Below, piece after piece: positions 26,596 through 33,366 of a stretch of DNA of 33,751 bases (its first letter is position 1; every line of letters starts with the position of its first letter). Below the pieces are notes generated by a model, which did no database searches, was not told the DNA's origin, and saw nothing but the letters and a program-made list of their open reading frames with translations. The stretch is from Clostridia bacterium (GTDB lineage Bacteria > Bacillota > Clostridia > Christensenellales > Borkfalkiaceae): contig JAFTPE010000013.1 in NCBI GenBank assembly GCA_017463425.1, positions 1 to 33,751 on the forward strand, in the 5' to 3' direction. A program made the position numbers and the translations under genes.

Positions 26596-27420
26596 ATGAA
26601 AGCATATACGGTGGATTTGGGAAAAGAATACGGTTTGCAAGGCGGAACGTTGGAATGTATTTTGGCGGAAAATCCTTGGGATGTGAATACGGATTGGAAA
26701 CGCCCTGCGTTGATTGTCGTACCCGGTGGCGGATACGGTATGTGTAGCAAGCGCGAGGCTGAACCTATTGCCTTTGAGTTTTTAAAGTACGGATTTCAAG
26801 CCTTTATTTTCAAATACGTTTGCGCGCCTGACGGGCGGTATCCCGAGCAGTTGTTTGAACTTAGCGCGGCGGTGGATTACGTGAAAAAGCACGCGGAAGA
26901 AATGAACGTCAATCCAAACGAAGTTTTCGCCGTTGGATTTTCCGCAGGTGGGCATTTAACGGCAAATCTTGCCGTAGAACATCAAAACGTTGCGACGAAA
27001 TGGGGCAGAGAAATCGATTGTAAGCCTACGGCTGTGGGGCTTTGTTATCCCGTTATTTCTCAAATTCACGGTCATCAAGGCTCGTATGATAATTTATTGA
27101 ACGGATATTCGGAAGAAGCGAAAGAGGAATTGTTGAAAACGCTCAATCTCGACCAAGCAGTGAATGAGCAAACCCCGCCTGCCTTTATTTGGGCGACGGT
27201 AAGCGATAAAGCCGTTCCTGCAGACAACGCGCTCCGTTACGCAATGGCGTTAGATAAAAATGGGATTGAATACGAATTGCATATGTATCCTCGCGGAGTA
27301 CACGGCTTGTCCACGGGAAGTTTTGAAATCAACCATGGGGGAGAGGGGTTGGATAGAATCGGACGTTGGATGGAAGATTGCTCGAAATTTTTCCGAATGT
27401 ACGTTGAAGAAAAATTTTAA
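26596..27420 (+). CDS. Alpha/beta-hydrolase, esterase (acetylesterase-like)
   Basis: 274 residues without a signal peptide, so probably cytoplasmic. The fold is that of the BD-FAE/acetyl-xylan-esterase-like alpha/beta-hydrolases: oxyanion loop PGGGYG at 43-48, nucleophile elbow GFSAGGH with Ser116, acid Asp204 in SDKAVP, and His236 in RGVHGLS, a complete triad. The substrate is likely an acetylated sugar or a small ester, inferred from family only. AAAGGAG upstream and a 23-base gap from aspartate kinase suggest cotranscription. A strong terminator follows. Confidence 0.88.
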   Translation: MKAYTVDLGKEYGLQGGTLECILAENPWDVNTDWKRPALIVVPGGGYGMCSKREAEPIAFEFLKYGFQAFIFKYVCAPDGRYPEQLFELSAAVDYVKKHAEEMNVNPNEVFAVGFSAGGHLTANLAVEHQNVATKWGREIDCKPTAVGLCYPVISQIHGHQGSYDNLLNGYSEEAKEELLKTLNLDQAVNEQTPPAFIWATVSDKAVPADNALRYAMALDKNGIEYELHMYPRGVHGLSTGSFEINHGGEGLDRIGRWMEDCSKFFRMYVEEKF

Positions 27421-27440
27421 AAGAAAAGAAAGAGTAAAAG

Positions 27441-27471
27441 ACGGAAAAGAGAGTTCTTCTCCGTTTTTTTT
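27441..27471 (+). terminator. Intrinsic terminator between convergent genes
   Basis: ACGGAAAAGA (27441-27450) pairs with TCTTCTCCGT (27455-27464), with one A-C mismatch, a GAGT loop, and T8 starting at 27464. It ends the esterase transcript. It sits directly next to the stop codon of the minus-strand deacetylase, where the same stem could act weakly in the other direction. Confidence 0.8.
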
Positions 27472-28387
27472 ATTTCAACGCGTACACGGTAGGCTTATTT
27501 TTTGACTTTCTTGCCCGAACGTATACGTTTCCCTTTTTTAAAAGTACGTCGTGAGCTTTCGCAAGAGCGGAAACACTGACGATCTGATATCCGTCTGCAG
27601 TCAAATCGGGCAAAAGTCGTTTCAAAGCCTCAATGGTGTTGTCGTATCCGTCATGCATCAGCACGATTGCACCGTCAAAACGGTTGAAATACACCTCGTT
27701 ATAGATATCGTCTGCACACCTTTTCGTCCAATCCAAAGTGTCGATGGACCAACTTATCAAAGGGGCAGGTACGCGTTGAGTTACAAATTCGTTGGTTTTT
27801 CCGTAAGGCGCGCGTAAGAGGTGTCGCTCTTTTCCGTCGGCTTTTTTTAGTGCCGTATCCGTTTTATCAATTTCTTCTTTTAAAACAAATTCGTCAAGGG
27901 CGGTAAGGTCTTGATGAGAGTGTGTGTGATTGCCCAATTCAAACCCCAAAGCGCAAGCGGTTTGTAAAAGGTGCAACGTGGACGAATCAAATAGATAACT
28001 GTTAAAAAAGACGGTGGCGGTTGCTTTGTTTTCGGGATGTGTTTCGTTGAAAGAGGCGAATACGGCAAATATATTTTCGAGCGTTTTTGACGGTGAGTCG
28101 TCAAAAGTGAACGAAATAAGTTTTTTTGTGGGATCAATATAAGAAACGTCAATATTCTCGGTATTCCATACGTCGGGATTCTCCTCAACGGAAGGCAAAA
28201 CGGGCGGAAACATATCTTCGGAACAATCGGGGAGTGGAGTGTTGGAGATAGATGACCACTCCTCAAAGGAAGAAAGCATATCGTTGGAAGATAGTTCAAA
28301 ACCGTTTTGACAAGCGGAAAATAAAGAGGCGCAAAGAAGTAGAATTGTGTTGCGCTTGATTGTATGGCTAAGGCTGTTTTTTATCAT
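27470..28387 (-). CDS. Polysaccharide deacetylase (NodB-type) lipoprotein
   Basis: About 305 residues from the ATG at 28385-28387. An in-frame TTG at 28421-28423 would add 12 residues but lacks a ribosome site; none is strong for the ATG either. Lipobox FSAC with the lipid Cys at residue 26 points to anchoring outside the membrane. A Ser/Glu/Pro-rich linker (about 30-85) is followed by the NodB domain: motif 1 TFDDSPS (Asp96, Asp97), motif 2 HTHSH (His154, His158), motif 3 RAPYG, motif 4 around DTLDW, and motif 5 LMHDGY. It likely removes N-acetyl or O-acetyl groups from peptidoglycan or another glycan. The Gly of the usual TFDDGP is Ser here. It is the only long minus-strand gene apart from the insertion sequence. 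Confidence 0.88.
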   Translation of the reverse strand: MIKNSLSHTIKRNTILLLCASLFSACQNGFELSSNDMLSSFEEWSSISNTPLPDCSEDMFPPVLPSVEENPDVWNTENIDVSYIDPTKKLISFTFDDSPSKTLENIFAVFASFNETHPENKATATVFFNSYLFDSSTLHLLQTACALGFELGNHTHSHQDLTALDEFVLKEEIDKTDTALKKADGKERHLLRAPYGKTNEFVTQRVPAPLISWSIDTLDWTKRCADDIYNEVYFNRFDGAIVLMHDGYDNTIEALKRLLPDLTADGYQIVSVSALAKAHDVLLKKGNVYVRARKSKNKPTVYALK

Positions 28388-28477
28388 AAAAAAAGTATTT
28401 GTAATCTTAAAAACTTTATACAAGTAAGCTAAAAAGTTAAAAAATAAACAAAAAATCGCGAAACGTTGCCCGAAAAC

Positions 28478-28506
28478 TTGACGACGGAACTAAAAAATGA
28501 TATAAT
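28478..28506 (+). promoter_or_regulatory. Sigma-A promoter of the NahK-like kinase gene
   Basis: TTGACG at 28478-28483, a 17-base spacer, and TATAAT at 28501-28506, one of the best promoters in the window. The leader is about 105 bases and contains an AU-only 8-bp stem (AAAAAATC at 28541-28548 with GATTTTTT at 28557-28564) that might attenuate weakly. Confidence 0.85.
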
Positions 28507-28619
28507 ATAGATTGATAGAATAAACGAATGATAACAATCGAAAAAATCGTCCGTTGGATTTTTTATTGAAAAAATGAGCAAAAAAGCGGAAAATATATTT
28601 CAAGATAAGGGTTAAAAAA

Positions 28620-29744
28620 ATGGAGCGTTTTGAAACGAACGAAGAAACGGAAATCAAATCGGTGTGCGAGGTGTTTGGGCTGAAAGGCGAATACCGTTCG
28701 TATGAAATTATCAACAGCGGACATATCAACACGACGTATCGGGTGTTCTTTTTTCGGAACGGGGAGATGAAAGACTATATTTTACAGAAAGTGAACACGT
28801 ACGTGTTTAAAAACCCCGTACAAGTGATGGAAAATATTTCGACTGTTACCGAATTTATCCGCGCGAAAATCAAACAAAAACAGGCGACGGCAAAACGGAA
28901 CGTGTTGCATTATTCAACGACGGGTGAAGGCGAGTATTATACGTATACGCCTGATAACAGTTTTTGGCGTTGCTGTCGTTATATCGACGATTCGGTGTCC
29001 TTTTTAAAGACGGACAATTTAAAAGTAATTGAAGAATCAGGCAAGGCGTTTGGACAATTTCAAGAATATCTTTCCGATTTTCCCGTAGAAAAATTGCATA
29101 TCGTAATTCCGCATTTCCATAATACGGTGAAACGGTATGAAACTTTCCGTGCGGCAATTGCAAACAATGCGGCAAATCGCGTAAGCGAAACGCAAGAGGA
29201 GATTAAGGGGTATCTTGACGTAGAAGACATTGCTACGAAAATGTATCGATTGCAACGAGAGGGTGTATTGCCGTTGCGCGTAACGCACAACGATACGAAA
29301 ATCAGCAACGTTTTGTTTGACGCGAAAACTTTACAGCATCTGTCCGTAATCGATTTGGATACGGTGATGCCGGGGCTTGTTGCATTCGATTTCGGCGACG
29401 CTATCCGCATTTCCGCCTCGACGGGAGAGGAGGATGAACAGGATTTGGAGAGCGTAGCGTTGGATATGGAAAAATACGAGGCGTTTACCCGTGGCTTTGT
29501 TTCGACTCTTGGGAAAACAATGACGCAGGCGGAAAAAGATACGCTTGCTTTGGGCGCGGTAGCAATGACTGTGGAATGCGGTATGCGCTTTTTGACCGAT
29601 TATCTTGACGGCGATAAATATTTTAAAATTCATTATCCCGATCAAAATTTGGTTCGCGCCCGCTGTCATTTGGTGCTTGCGCACGATATGATAAAGCGTT
29701 TGGACGAAATGCAGGCAATCGTTTATAAATATTGCAATGAATAA
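28620..29744 (+). CDS. N-acetylhexosamine 1-kinase-like phosphotransferase (APH fold)
   Basis: 374 residues of the aminoglycoside-phosphotransferase/choline-kinase fold, closest in look to N-acetylhexosamine 1-kinase NahK. Visible are a nucleotide-binding N-lobe with NSGHINTTYRV and YILQKVNTYVF, the catalytic loop THNDTKISNVLFD with Asp225 and Asn230, and the metal-binding IDLDTVMPGLVAFDFGDAIR with Asp245/Asp247. These two C-lobe segments closely resemble those of NahK as I remember it. It would phosphorylate GlcNAc, GalNAc or a related sugar at C1. No lacto-N-biose phosphorylase or uridylyltransferase is next to it, so the substrate is uncertain. It is transcribed alone from its own promoter and ends at its own terminator. 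Confidence 0.83.
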   Translation: MERFETNEETEIKSVCEVFGLKGEYRSYEIINSGHINTTYRVFFFRNGEMKDYILQKVNTYVFKNPVQVMENISTVTEFIRAKIKQKQATAKRNVLHYSTTGEGEYYTYTPDNSFWRCCRYIDDSVSFLKTDNLKVIEESGKAFGQFQEYLSDFPVEKLHIVIPHFHNTVKRYETFRAAIANNAANRVSETQEEIKGYLDVEDIATKMYRLQREGVLPLRVTHNDTKISNVLFDAKTLQHLSVIDLDTVMPGLVAFDFGDAIRISASTGEEDEQDLESVALDMEKYEAFTRGFVSTLGKTMTQAEKDTLALGAVAMTVECGMRFLTDYLDGDKYFKIHYPDQNLVRARCHLVLAHDMIKRLDEMQAIVYKYCNE

Positions 29745-29748
29745 AAAG

Positions 29749-29787
29749 ATTTTCACGTCAGGGTGTCAACTTGGCGTGAAAATTTTT
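29749..29787 (+). terminator. Intrinsic terminator of the kinase gene
   Basis: ATTTTCACG (29749-29757) pairs with CGTGAAAAT (29775-29783), with T5 at 29783-29787. It ends one base before the inverted repeat that precedes the metal-type operon. Confidence 0.75.
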
Positions 29788-29788
29788 A

Positions 29789-29807
29789 TCACGTGATTAT
29801 CACGTGA
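29789..29807 (+). promoter_or_regulatory. 9-1-9 inverted repeat resembling a Fur/Zur-family operator
   Basis: TCACGTGAT, then one central T (29798), then ATCACGTGA: a perfect 19-base dyad with a single-base centre. The inner part, CGTGAT-n-ATCACG, has the 7-1-7 layout of Fur-family boxes and is close to the Bacillus Zur box (TCGTAAT-n-ATTACGA), differing at two positions per half. It ends 5 bases before the -35 at 29813, and a further CGTGAT half occurs at 29831-29836, overlapping the -10. It can equally be seen as two TCACGTGA palindromes 11 bases apart. The regulator is inferred, not seen. Confidence 0.65.
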
Positions 29808-29812
29808 AATAC

Positions 29813-29841
29813 TTGCTTTTTTACGCTGTTCGTGATATAAT
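29813..29841 (+). promoter_or_regulatory. Sigma-A promoter of the Cys-rich protein/ABC operon
   Basis: TTGCTT at 29813-29818, a 17-base spacer, and TATAAT at 29836-29841. The ribosome site AAGGAGG at 29856-29862 and the ATG at 29871 follow, so the leader is short. Confidence 0.78.
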
Positions 29842-29870
29842 ATTTTTATTCTACTAAGGAGGCGCGGATT

Positions 29871-30338
29871 ATGAAATCAACAAGAAAACAATTGTTTGTT
29901 TTGACGGCGTTTTTATTGTTTTTCTTAACGCTGTTTTCGGTTTTATTCGTTCGCGCCGAGTTTAAAACGCATTGCGACCATCAAACGAGTTGCGATTATT
30001 GCGCCGAGCTTGCCTTTGAAGAGCAGGTTTTGTCGGATACGATAGAAACGCACGGCGCATGTCAATCATCTTGTTGTAACACTTGCGATTTTATCGAATT
30101 GCAACAGATTTCTTTGGAAAAAGCAAGAGCGGAAAAACACGTTTGCGCAGAAACGCTTTGCGCGGATTGTTTGCATATGCAGACGCTACGGAAAACGTTG
30201 AAAATCGTTTTTTTGCGCGTTATCATATCGTTGTTGACGGTTGCAACTGTGGGTAAAACGCTGTTGCAGATTTATAAAAAGGAAAAAACGCAAAACGGTT
30301 TTTCTTTGATAGCTTTAAAGGTGAAATTAACAGATTAA
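29871..30338 (+). CDS. Small membrane protein with three tandem Cys/His repeats
   Basis: 155 residues. One membrane helix at about 8-28, a Cys-rich central region, and a second hydrophobic helix at about 111-130 with a basic tail, suggesting an extracytoplasmic loop held at both ends. The loop repeats a motif three times with a period of about 28 residues: His34-Cys35 to Cys41-x2-Cys44, His61 to Cys64, Cys69-x2-Cys72 (plus Cys68), and His90 to Cys92, Cys97-x2-Cys100. Each unit could hold a zinc or copper ion or form disulfides. I do not recognise a named family; small HxC...CxxC membrane proteins are known beside transport genes in Firmicutes. It has its own strong ribosome site and leads the operon. 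Confidence 0.8.
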   Translation: MKSTRKQLFVLTAFLLFFLTLFSVLFVRAEFKTHCDHQTSCDYCAELAFEEQVLSDTIETHGACQSSCCNTCDFIELQQISLEKARAEKHVCAETLCADCLHMQTLRKTLKIVFLRVIISLLTVATVGKTLLQIYKKEKTQNGFSLIALKVKLTD

Positions 30339-30352
30339 TAGAAAATAAATAC

Positions 30353-30416
30353 GATAGGCGGCGTTTGTTATAAAACAGACGAGTTTTGCGTTGTGTAAAT
30401 CCGCTTATCTTTTTTT
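30353..30416 (+). terminator. Terminator-type structure 1 in the intergenic leader of the ABC genes
   Basis: GATAGGCGG (30353-30361) pairs with CCGCTTATC (30401-30409), with one G-U, followed by T7 (30410-30416). Inside lies a second stem, CGTTTGTT (30362-30369) with AACAGACG (30374-30381), so the RNA is branched. It follows the small gene by 15 bases. It could be a terminator, an attenuator, or the expression platform of an RNA switch. Confidence 0.6.
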
Positions 30417-30466
30417 AACGAGCATTCTAAAGGGTTGAAAGTCTTTTTTAAGGAGGCTCGTTTTTT
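30417..30466 (+). terminator. Terminator-type hairpin 2 before the ABC ATPase gene
   Basis: AACGAGC (30417-30423) pairs with GCTCGTT (30456-30462) and the T-run continues to 30466. It begins right after the U-run of structure 1. ACGAG at 30379-30383 could pair with the same right arm, so alternative folds are possible. No promoter was found between it and the ABC gene; the ribosome site GGAG is at 30488-30491. Confidence 0.5.
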
Positions 30467-30498
30467 CGTTACAAAAATTAGGAAAAAGGAGTATTCGT

Positions 30499-31158
30499 AT
30501 GATTGAAATAAAAAACATAATGAAACAATTTCAAAACGAAACGGCAATCGAGTATAAGGATATGACTTTTGAAACGGGGAAATCCTATATGCTCCTTGGC
30601 GCGTCGGGATGTGGAAAATCCACGCTTTTAAATATGATTGCAGGTATTTTAACGCCCACGAAAGGCTCGATTGTTATCGACGGGGTAGAAACGTCGAAAC
30701 AAAGCCAACGAGAACGTGATAAATTCCGTATACAAAATATCGGGTATATTTTTCAGGATTTTAAACTGTTGAACGATATGACCGTTATGGACAATATCAA
30801 TATTTTACGTCTGGAAAACGTGGATACGTCTAATGCAGTACAACTGTTGAAAAATCTTGGTATAGAAGAAAAAAAGAACAGTAAAATCAAACACCTTTCG
30901 GGTGGACAAAAACAGCGCGTCGCTATCGTTCGAGCGCTTGTCAAAAAGCCCGATATCATTCTCGCGGACGAGCCTACGGGCAATTTAAATTTTGCTATTG
31001 GAGAACAAGTGATAAAAGAACTCGTTGAAATTTCCCAAGGCAAAACGTTGATTGCGGTAACGCACGACGAACGCCTTGCAAAATATTTTGACGAGGTGAT
31101 TGATATGAATGAAATGACCGACGGACGTCGCGATTTGTACGGTGAGGAGGTGAAATAA
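30499..31158 (+). CDS. ABC transporter ATP-binding protein (MacB/LolD type)
   Basis: 219 residues, a single cytoplasmic nucleotide-binding domain of the MacB/LolD/FtsE class. Walker A GASGCGKST is at 34-42, the Q-loop is in IFQDFKLL, the signature LSGGQKQR starts at Leu133, Walker B LADEPTGNLN has Asp157-Glu158, and the H-loop has His189 in VTHDERL. All catalytic residues are present. It abuts the permease gene (stop TAA, then ATG), and the two form the transporter core. Such pairs extrude or shuttle substrates at the outer leaflet rather than acting with a classical binding protein. Confidence 0.95.
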   Translation: MIEIKNIMKQFQNETAIEYKDMTFETGKSYMLLGASGCGKSTLLNMIAGILTPTKGSIVIDGVETSKQSQRERDKFRIQNIGYIFQDFKLLNDMTVMDNINILRLENVDTSNAVQLLKNLGIEEKKNSKIKHLSGGQKQRVAIVRALVKKPDIILADEPTGNLNFAIGEQVIKELVEISQGKTLIAVTHDERLAKYFDEVIDMNEMTDGRRDLYGEEVK

Positions 31159-32373
31159 ATGTTGCGTTTTGCTTTAAAAAATATGGCGATAAAATTCGTT
31201 CAAAATATCTTGATAGCATTGTCTATCGTGATTTCTGCAGGGATTGCGGTGCTTGCCTATAACGTAGCCAATCAAGTGAATGACGGAATAACGAAAAATG
31301 CGGGGTATTATTCGGTAATCGTTGGTCCGTCGGGCAGTAAAACACAGCTTGCTATGAACAGTATGTATTTCACGGAAGAGCCGCTTGGTACGATTCCCTA
31401 TTCCGTCGTAATAGATTTAATGAAAGACGGTACGAAAGTAAATTCGGTGATTCCGTTTGCGATGGCGGATAATTATAACGGCTATGGTGTGGTGGGAACA
31501 ACGACGGCGTTTTTGAATGGAAAGACGGTTGATAAAGGGGCGCTTTTCGACGATTCGACCACGATGCAAGCGGTTGTAGGGTATAATATTGCGAAGTATA
31601 ACCATTTGAACGTCGGCGACGTAATCCGTACGGGACATTCGGTGAATAGCAGCGAATTGCACGCGCAAGGGATTACCGTCGTAGGGATTTTGGAGGAAAG
31701 CCATTCCGCTTATGATAATATTGTGTTTACGCAGCTGCGTACGCTGTGGGAAATGCACGAACACGGCGGACAGCACGAAGAAGAACACGTGGGCGAAGAA
31801 GAACACGAACATATGCAGGGAACGGTTTGCGCTGTGTTGATTAACGCGAAAAATCCCGTTTACGCAATGCAACTCGTCAGCGAATACGACGGAAAAATCG
31901 TAACGACGGAGGACGGTGATTCGTATACGTTGCAGGCAATCGAGCCTATGGAAATCGTGCGCGACGTTTTAGACGAGGCGGACGACACGAAATATATCGT
32001 TTTCGTGCTTTGCGGCGTGATTATGTTGATGAATATTATGATTATTTCTATCATTACGCTGCTCAACACTTATCATTCGGCAAAGGAAATTTCGTTGATG
32101 CGTTTGATTGGAATTAGTATGAAAAAAATCAATCTATTGTATATTATTCAAAACGGAATAATCGGATTTGTGTCCACGGGATTTGCGTTCGCGTTATCTA
32201 AGGTTTGTTTATTGCTAATGAATGATTACGTAGCGTCTATGGGCGTCGTTTTGAATATTGCCGCTGTATATCCTTTAGAAATCGTCATATTGCTGGGCGT
32301 ATTTTTATTGAGTGTAATCCCTACCTTTATTTGGACGTTCTGCATGTCGAAAAAAGACGGTATTGGAGAGTAA
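31159..32373 (+). CDS. FtsX/MacB-type ABC permease with His/Glu-rich external loop
   Basis: 404 residues. One N-terminal membrane helix (about 10-33), a large external domain (about 35-275), then three C-terminal membrane helices (about 283-305, 328-353, 368-392), the MacB/FtsX layout. Within the external domain, residues 200-218 hold six His (200, 202, 206, 210, 216, 218) spaced by Glu/Gly, a typical low-affinity metal-binding or sensing stretch for Zn, Ni, Co or Cu. That segment is absent from ordinary MacB/FtsX permeases, as far as I know. The gene starts at the base after the ATPase stop with GAGGAGG upstream. With the Cys-rich protein and the CPFC lipoprotein this points to a metal-linked function. 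Confidence 0.9.
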   Translation: MLRFALKNMAIKFVQNILIALSIVISAGIAVLAYNVANQVNDGITKNAGYYSVIVGPSGSKTQLAMNSMYFTEEPLGTIPYSVVIDLMKDGTKVNSVIPFAMADNYNGYGVVGTTTAFLNGKTVDKGALFDDSTTMQAVVGYNIAKYNHLNVGDVIRTGHSVNSSELHAQGITVVGILEESHSAYDNIVFTQLRTLWEMHEHGGQHEEEHVGEEEHEHMQGTVCAVLINAKNPVYAMQLVSEYDGKIVTTEDGDSYTLQAIEPMEIVRDVLDEADDTKYIVFVLCGVIMLMNIMIISIITLLNTYHSAKEISLMRLIGISMKKINLLYIIQNGIIGFVSTGFAFALSKVCLLLMNDYVASMGVVLNIAAVYPLEIVILLGVFLLSVIPTFIWTFCMSKKDGIGE

Positions 32374-32383
32374 GGAGGAGGGT

Positions 32384-33349
32384 ATGAAAAGAATTTGTAA
32401 AATTATATCTATAGTTTTGGGTTTGATGGTTTTTTGTTTTTCTTTTATAGCTTGCGATAAAAAAGAAAATATTCCTTCGGCAGACGAGGCAACGAAACTA
32501 AGTTTTAAATCGGCGTCTGGATACGAATATTTAAAAACGTTGGATGGAAAAATCGTAACCATCAGCGGTTATATGGCGACCAGTTCGCCCGTGGACGGTT
32601 CGTTTATGTTTTTAATGAATTTGCCCTATCAAAGCTGTCCGTTCTGTGTGCCAAACACCTCGCAACTTTCCAACACTATGGAAGTTTATCCGAAAAAAGG
32701 CGAATCGTTTTCTTACACTACGCAGGCGATTAAAGTGGTGGGTACGTTGGAGGTCGCCGAATCGGAGGACGAACCCTTTACCGATAAGTTTGGGTATCAA
32801 TTCAATTATAAAATCGTAGACGCGACGTATACCGTTGTGCGTTCGGAAGATTTGTCGGCGGATTTGGCGCTTTGGCAAAAAATAGCAGAATCGGACGTAA
32901 TCAGCGACGTGTACGCTATGTACGATTACGTAAAATTCCTTTGCGCTTGGAATACGTATTTTATCAATTCTTATACGAATGAAAACGGAGAACTTGTAAA
33001 AGGTTATTATTTATATCCGTCGGACGCGTTGTATTTGATAAAAACAGATAAAAAGCAATACAATTACGGGTATAAAGAGGGGTATTTCGACGATATTATC
33101 GCAAAAATCAAATCGGTAGATGAAACGGCGTTTGAAGATTTGGTGGAAAACGTGGAAAAAGCCAAGGCTCTGGCGGAAAAGGCGCTGGGAGAGTTGGAGA
33201 ACGGAAATTATACGTATACCTATCAATACGTCGAAAAGTTTGATAAAGAAGATTATGTGTATACGTTGACGCTCGGCGACGAATTGATGGCAGAAATGAA
33301 CGAAATTTATTTGTCGTTCTCTAATTGGTTGGGCAGTTGGGAGATGTAA
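32384..33349 (+). CDS. Lipoprotein with OB-like domain and CPFC motif
   Basis: 321 residues from the ATG at 32384, which has AAGGAGGAGG at 32372-32381 immediately upstream. A TTG at 32363 would place this site inside the gene and is rejected. Signal peptide and lipobox FIAC put the lipid Cys at residue 24. Residues about 40-150 look like an OB-fold: GKIVTISGYMA, FMFLMNLPYQSCPFCVP (Cys85, Cys88), AIKVVGTLEV, YKIVDATY. This resembles DUF3299-type proteins found beside zinc-regulated ABC genes. A helical, Tyr/Glu-rich C-terminal part (about 160-321) follows, of no recognised family. Probably the surface partner of the ABC permease; its role is inferred from context. Confidence 0.85.
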   Translation: MKRICKIISIVLGLMVFCFSFIACDKKENIPSADEATKLSFKSASGYEYLKTLDGKIVTISGYMATSSPVDGSFMFLMNLPYQSCPFCVPNTSQLSNTMEVYPKKGESFSYTTQAIKVVGTLEVAESEDEPFTDKFGYQFNYKIVDATYTVVRSEDLSADLALWQKIAESDVISDVYAMYDYVKFLCAWNTYFINSYTNENGELVKGYYLYPSDALYLIKTDKKQYNYGYKEGYFDDIIAKIKSVDETAFEDLVENVEKAKALAEKALGELENGNYTYTYQYVEKFDKEDYVYTLTLGDELMAEMNEIYLSFSNWLGSWEM

Positions 33350-33366
33350 GTTTTTCAATATCTTTA

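Noticed and set aside
28541..28564. AU-rich stem in the leader of the NahK-like gene as an attenuator
   Set aside because: All but one pair are A-U and the stem is weak; too likely by chance in an AT-rich leader to report as a feature.
29788..29807. The paired TCACGTGA sequences as a CRISPR-like or tandem repeat
   Set aside because: Only two copies separated by three bases; better explained as one inverted-repeat operator.
32363..32383. TTG start for the CPFC lipoprotein, overlapping the permease end
   Set aside because: The stretch contains AAGGAGGAGG, the ribosome site of the ATG at 32384, and the added residues would spoil the signal peptide.
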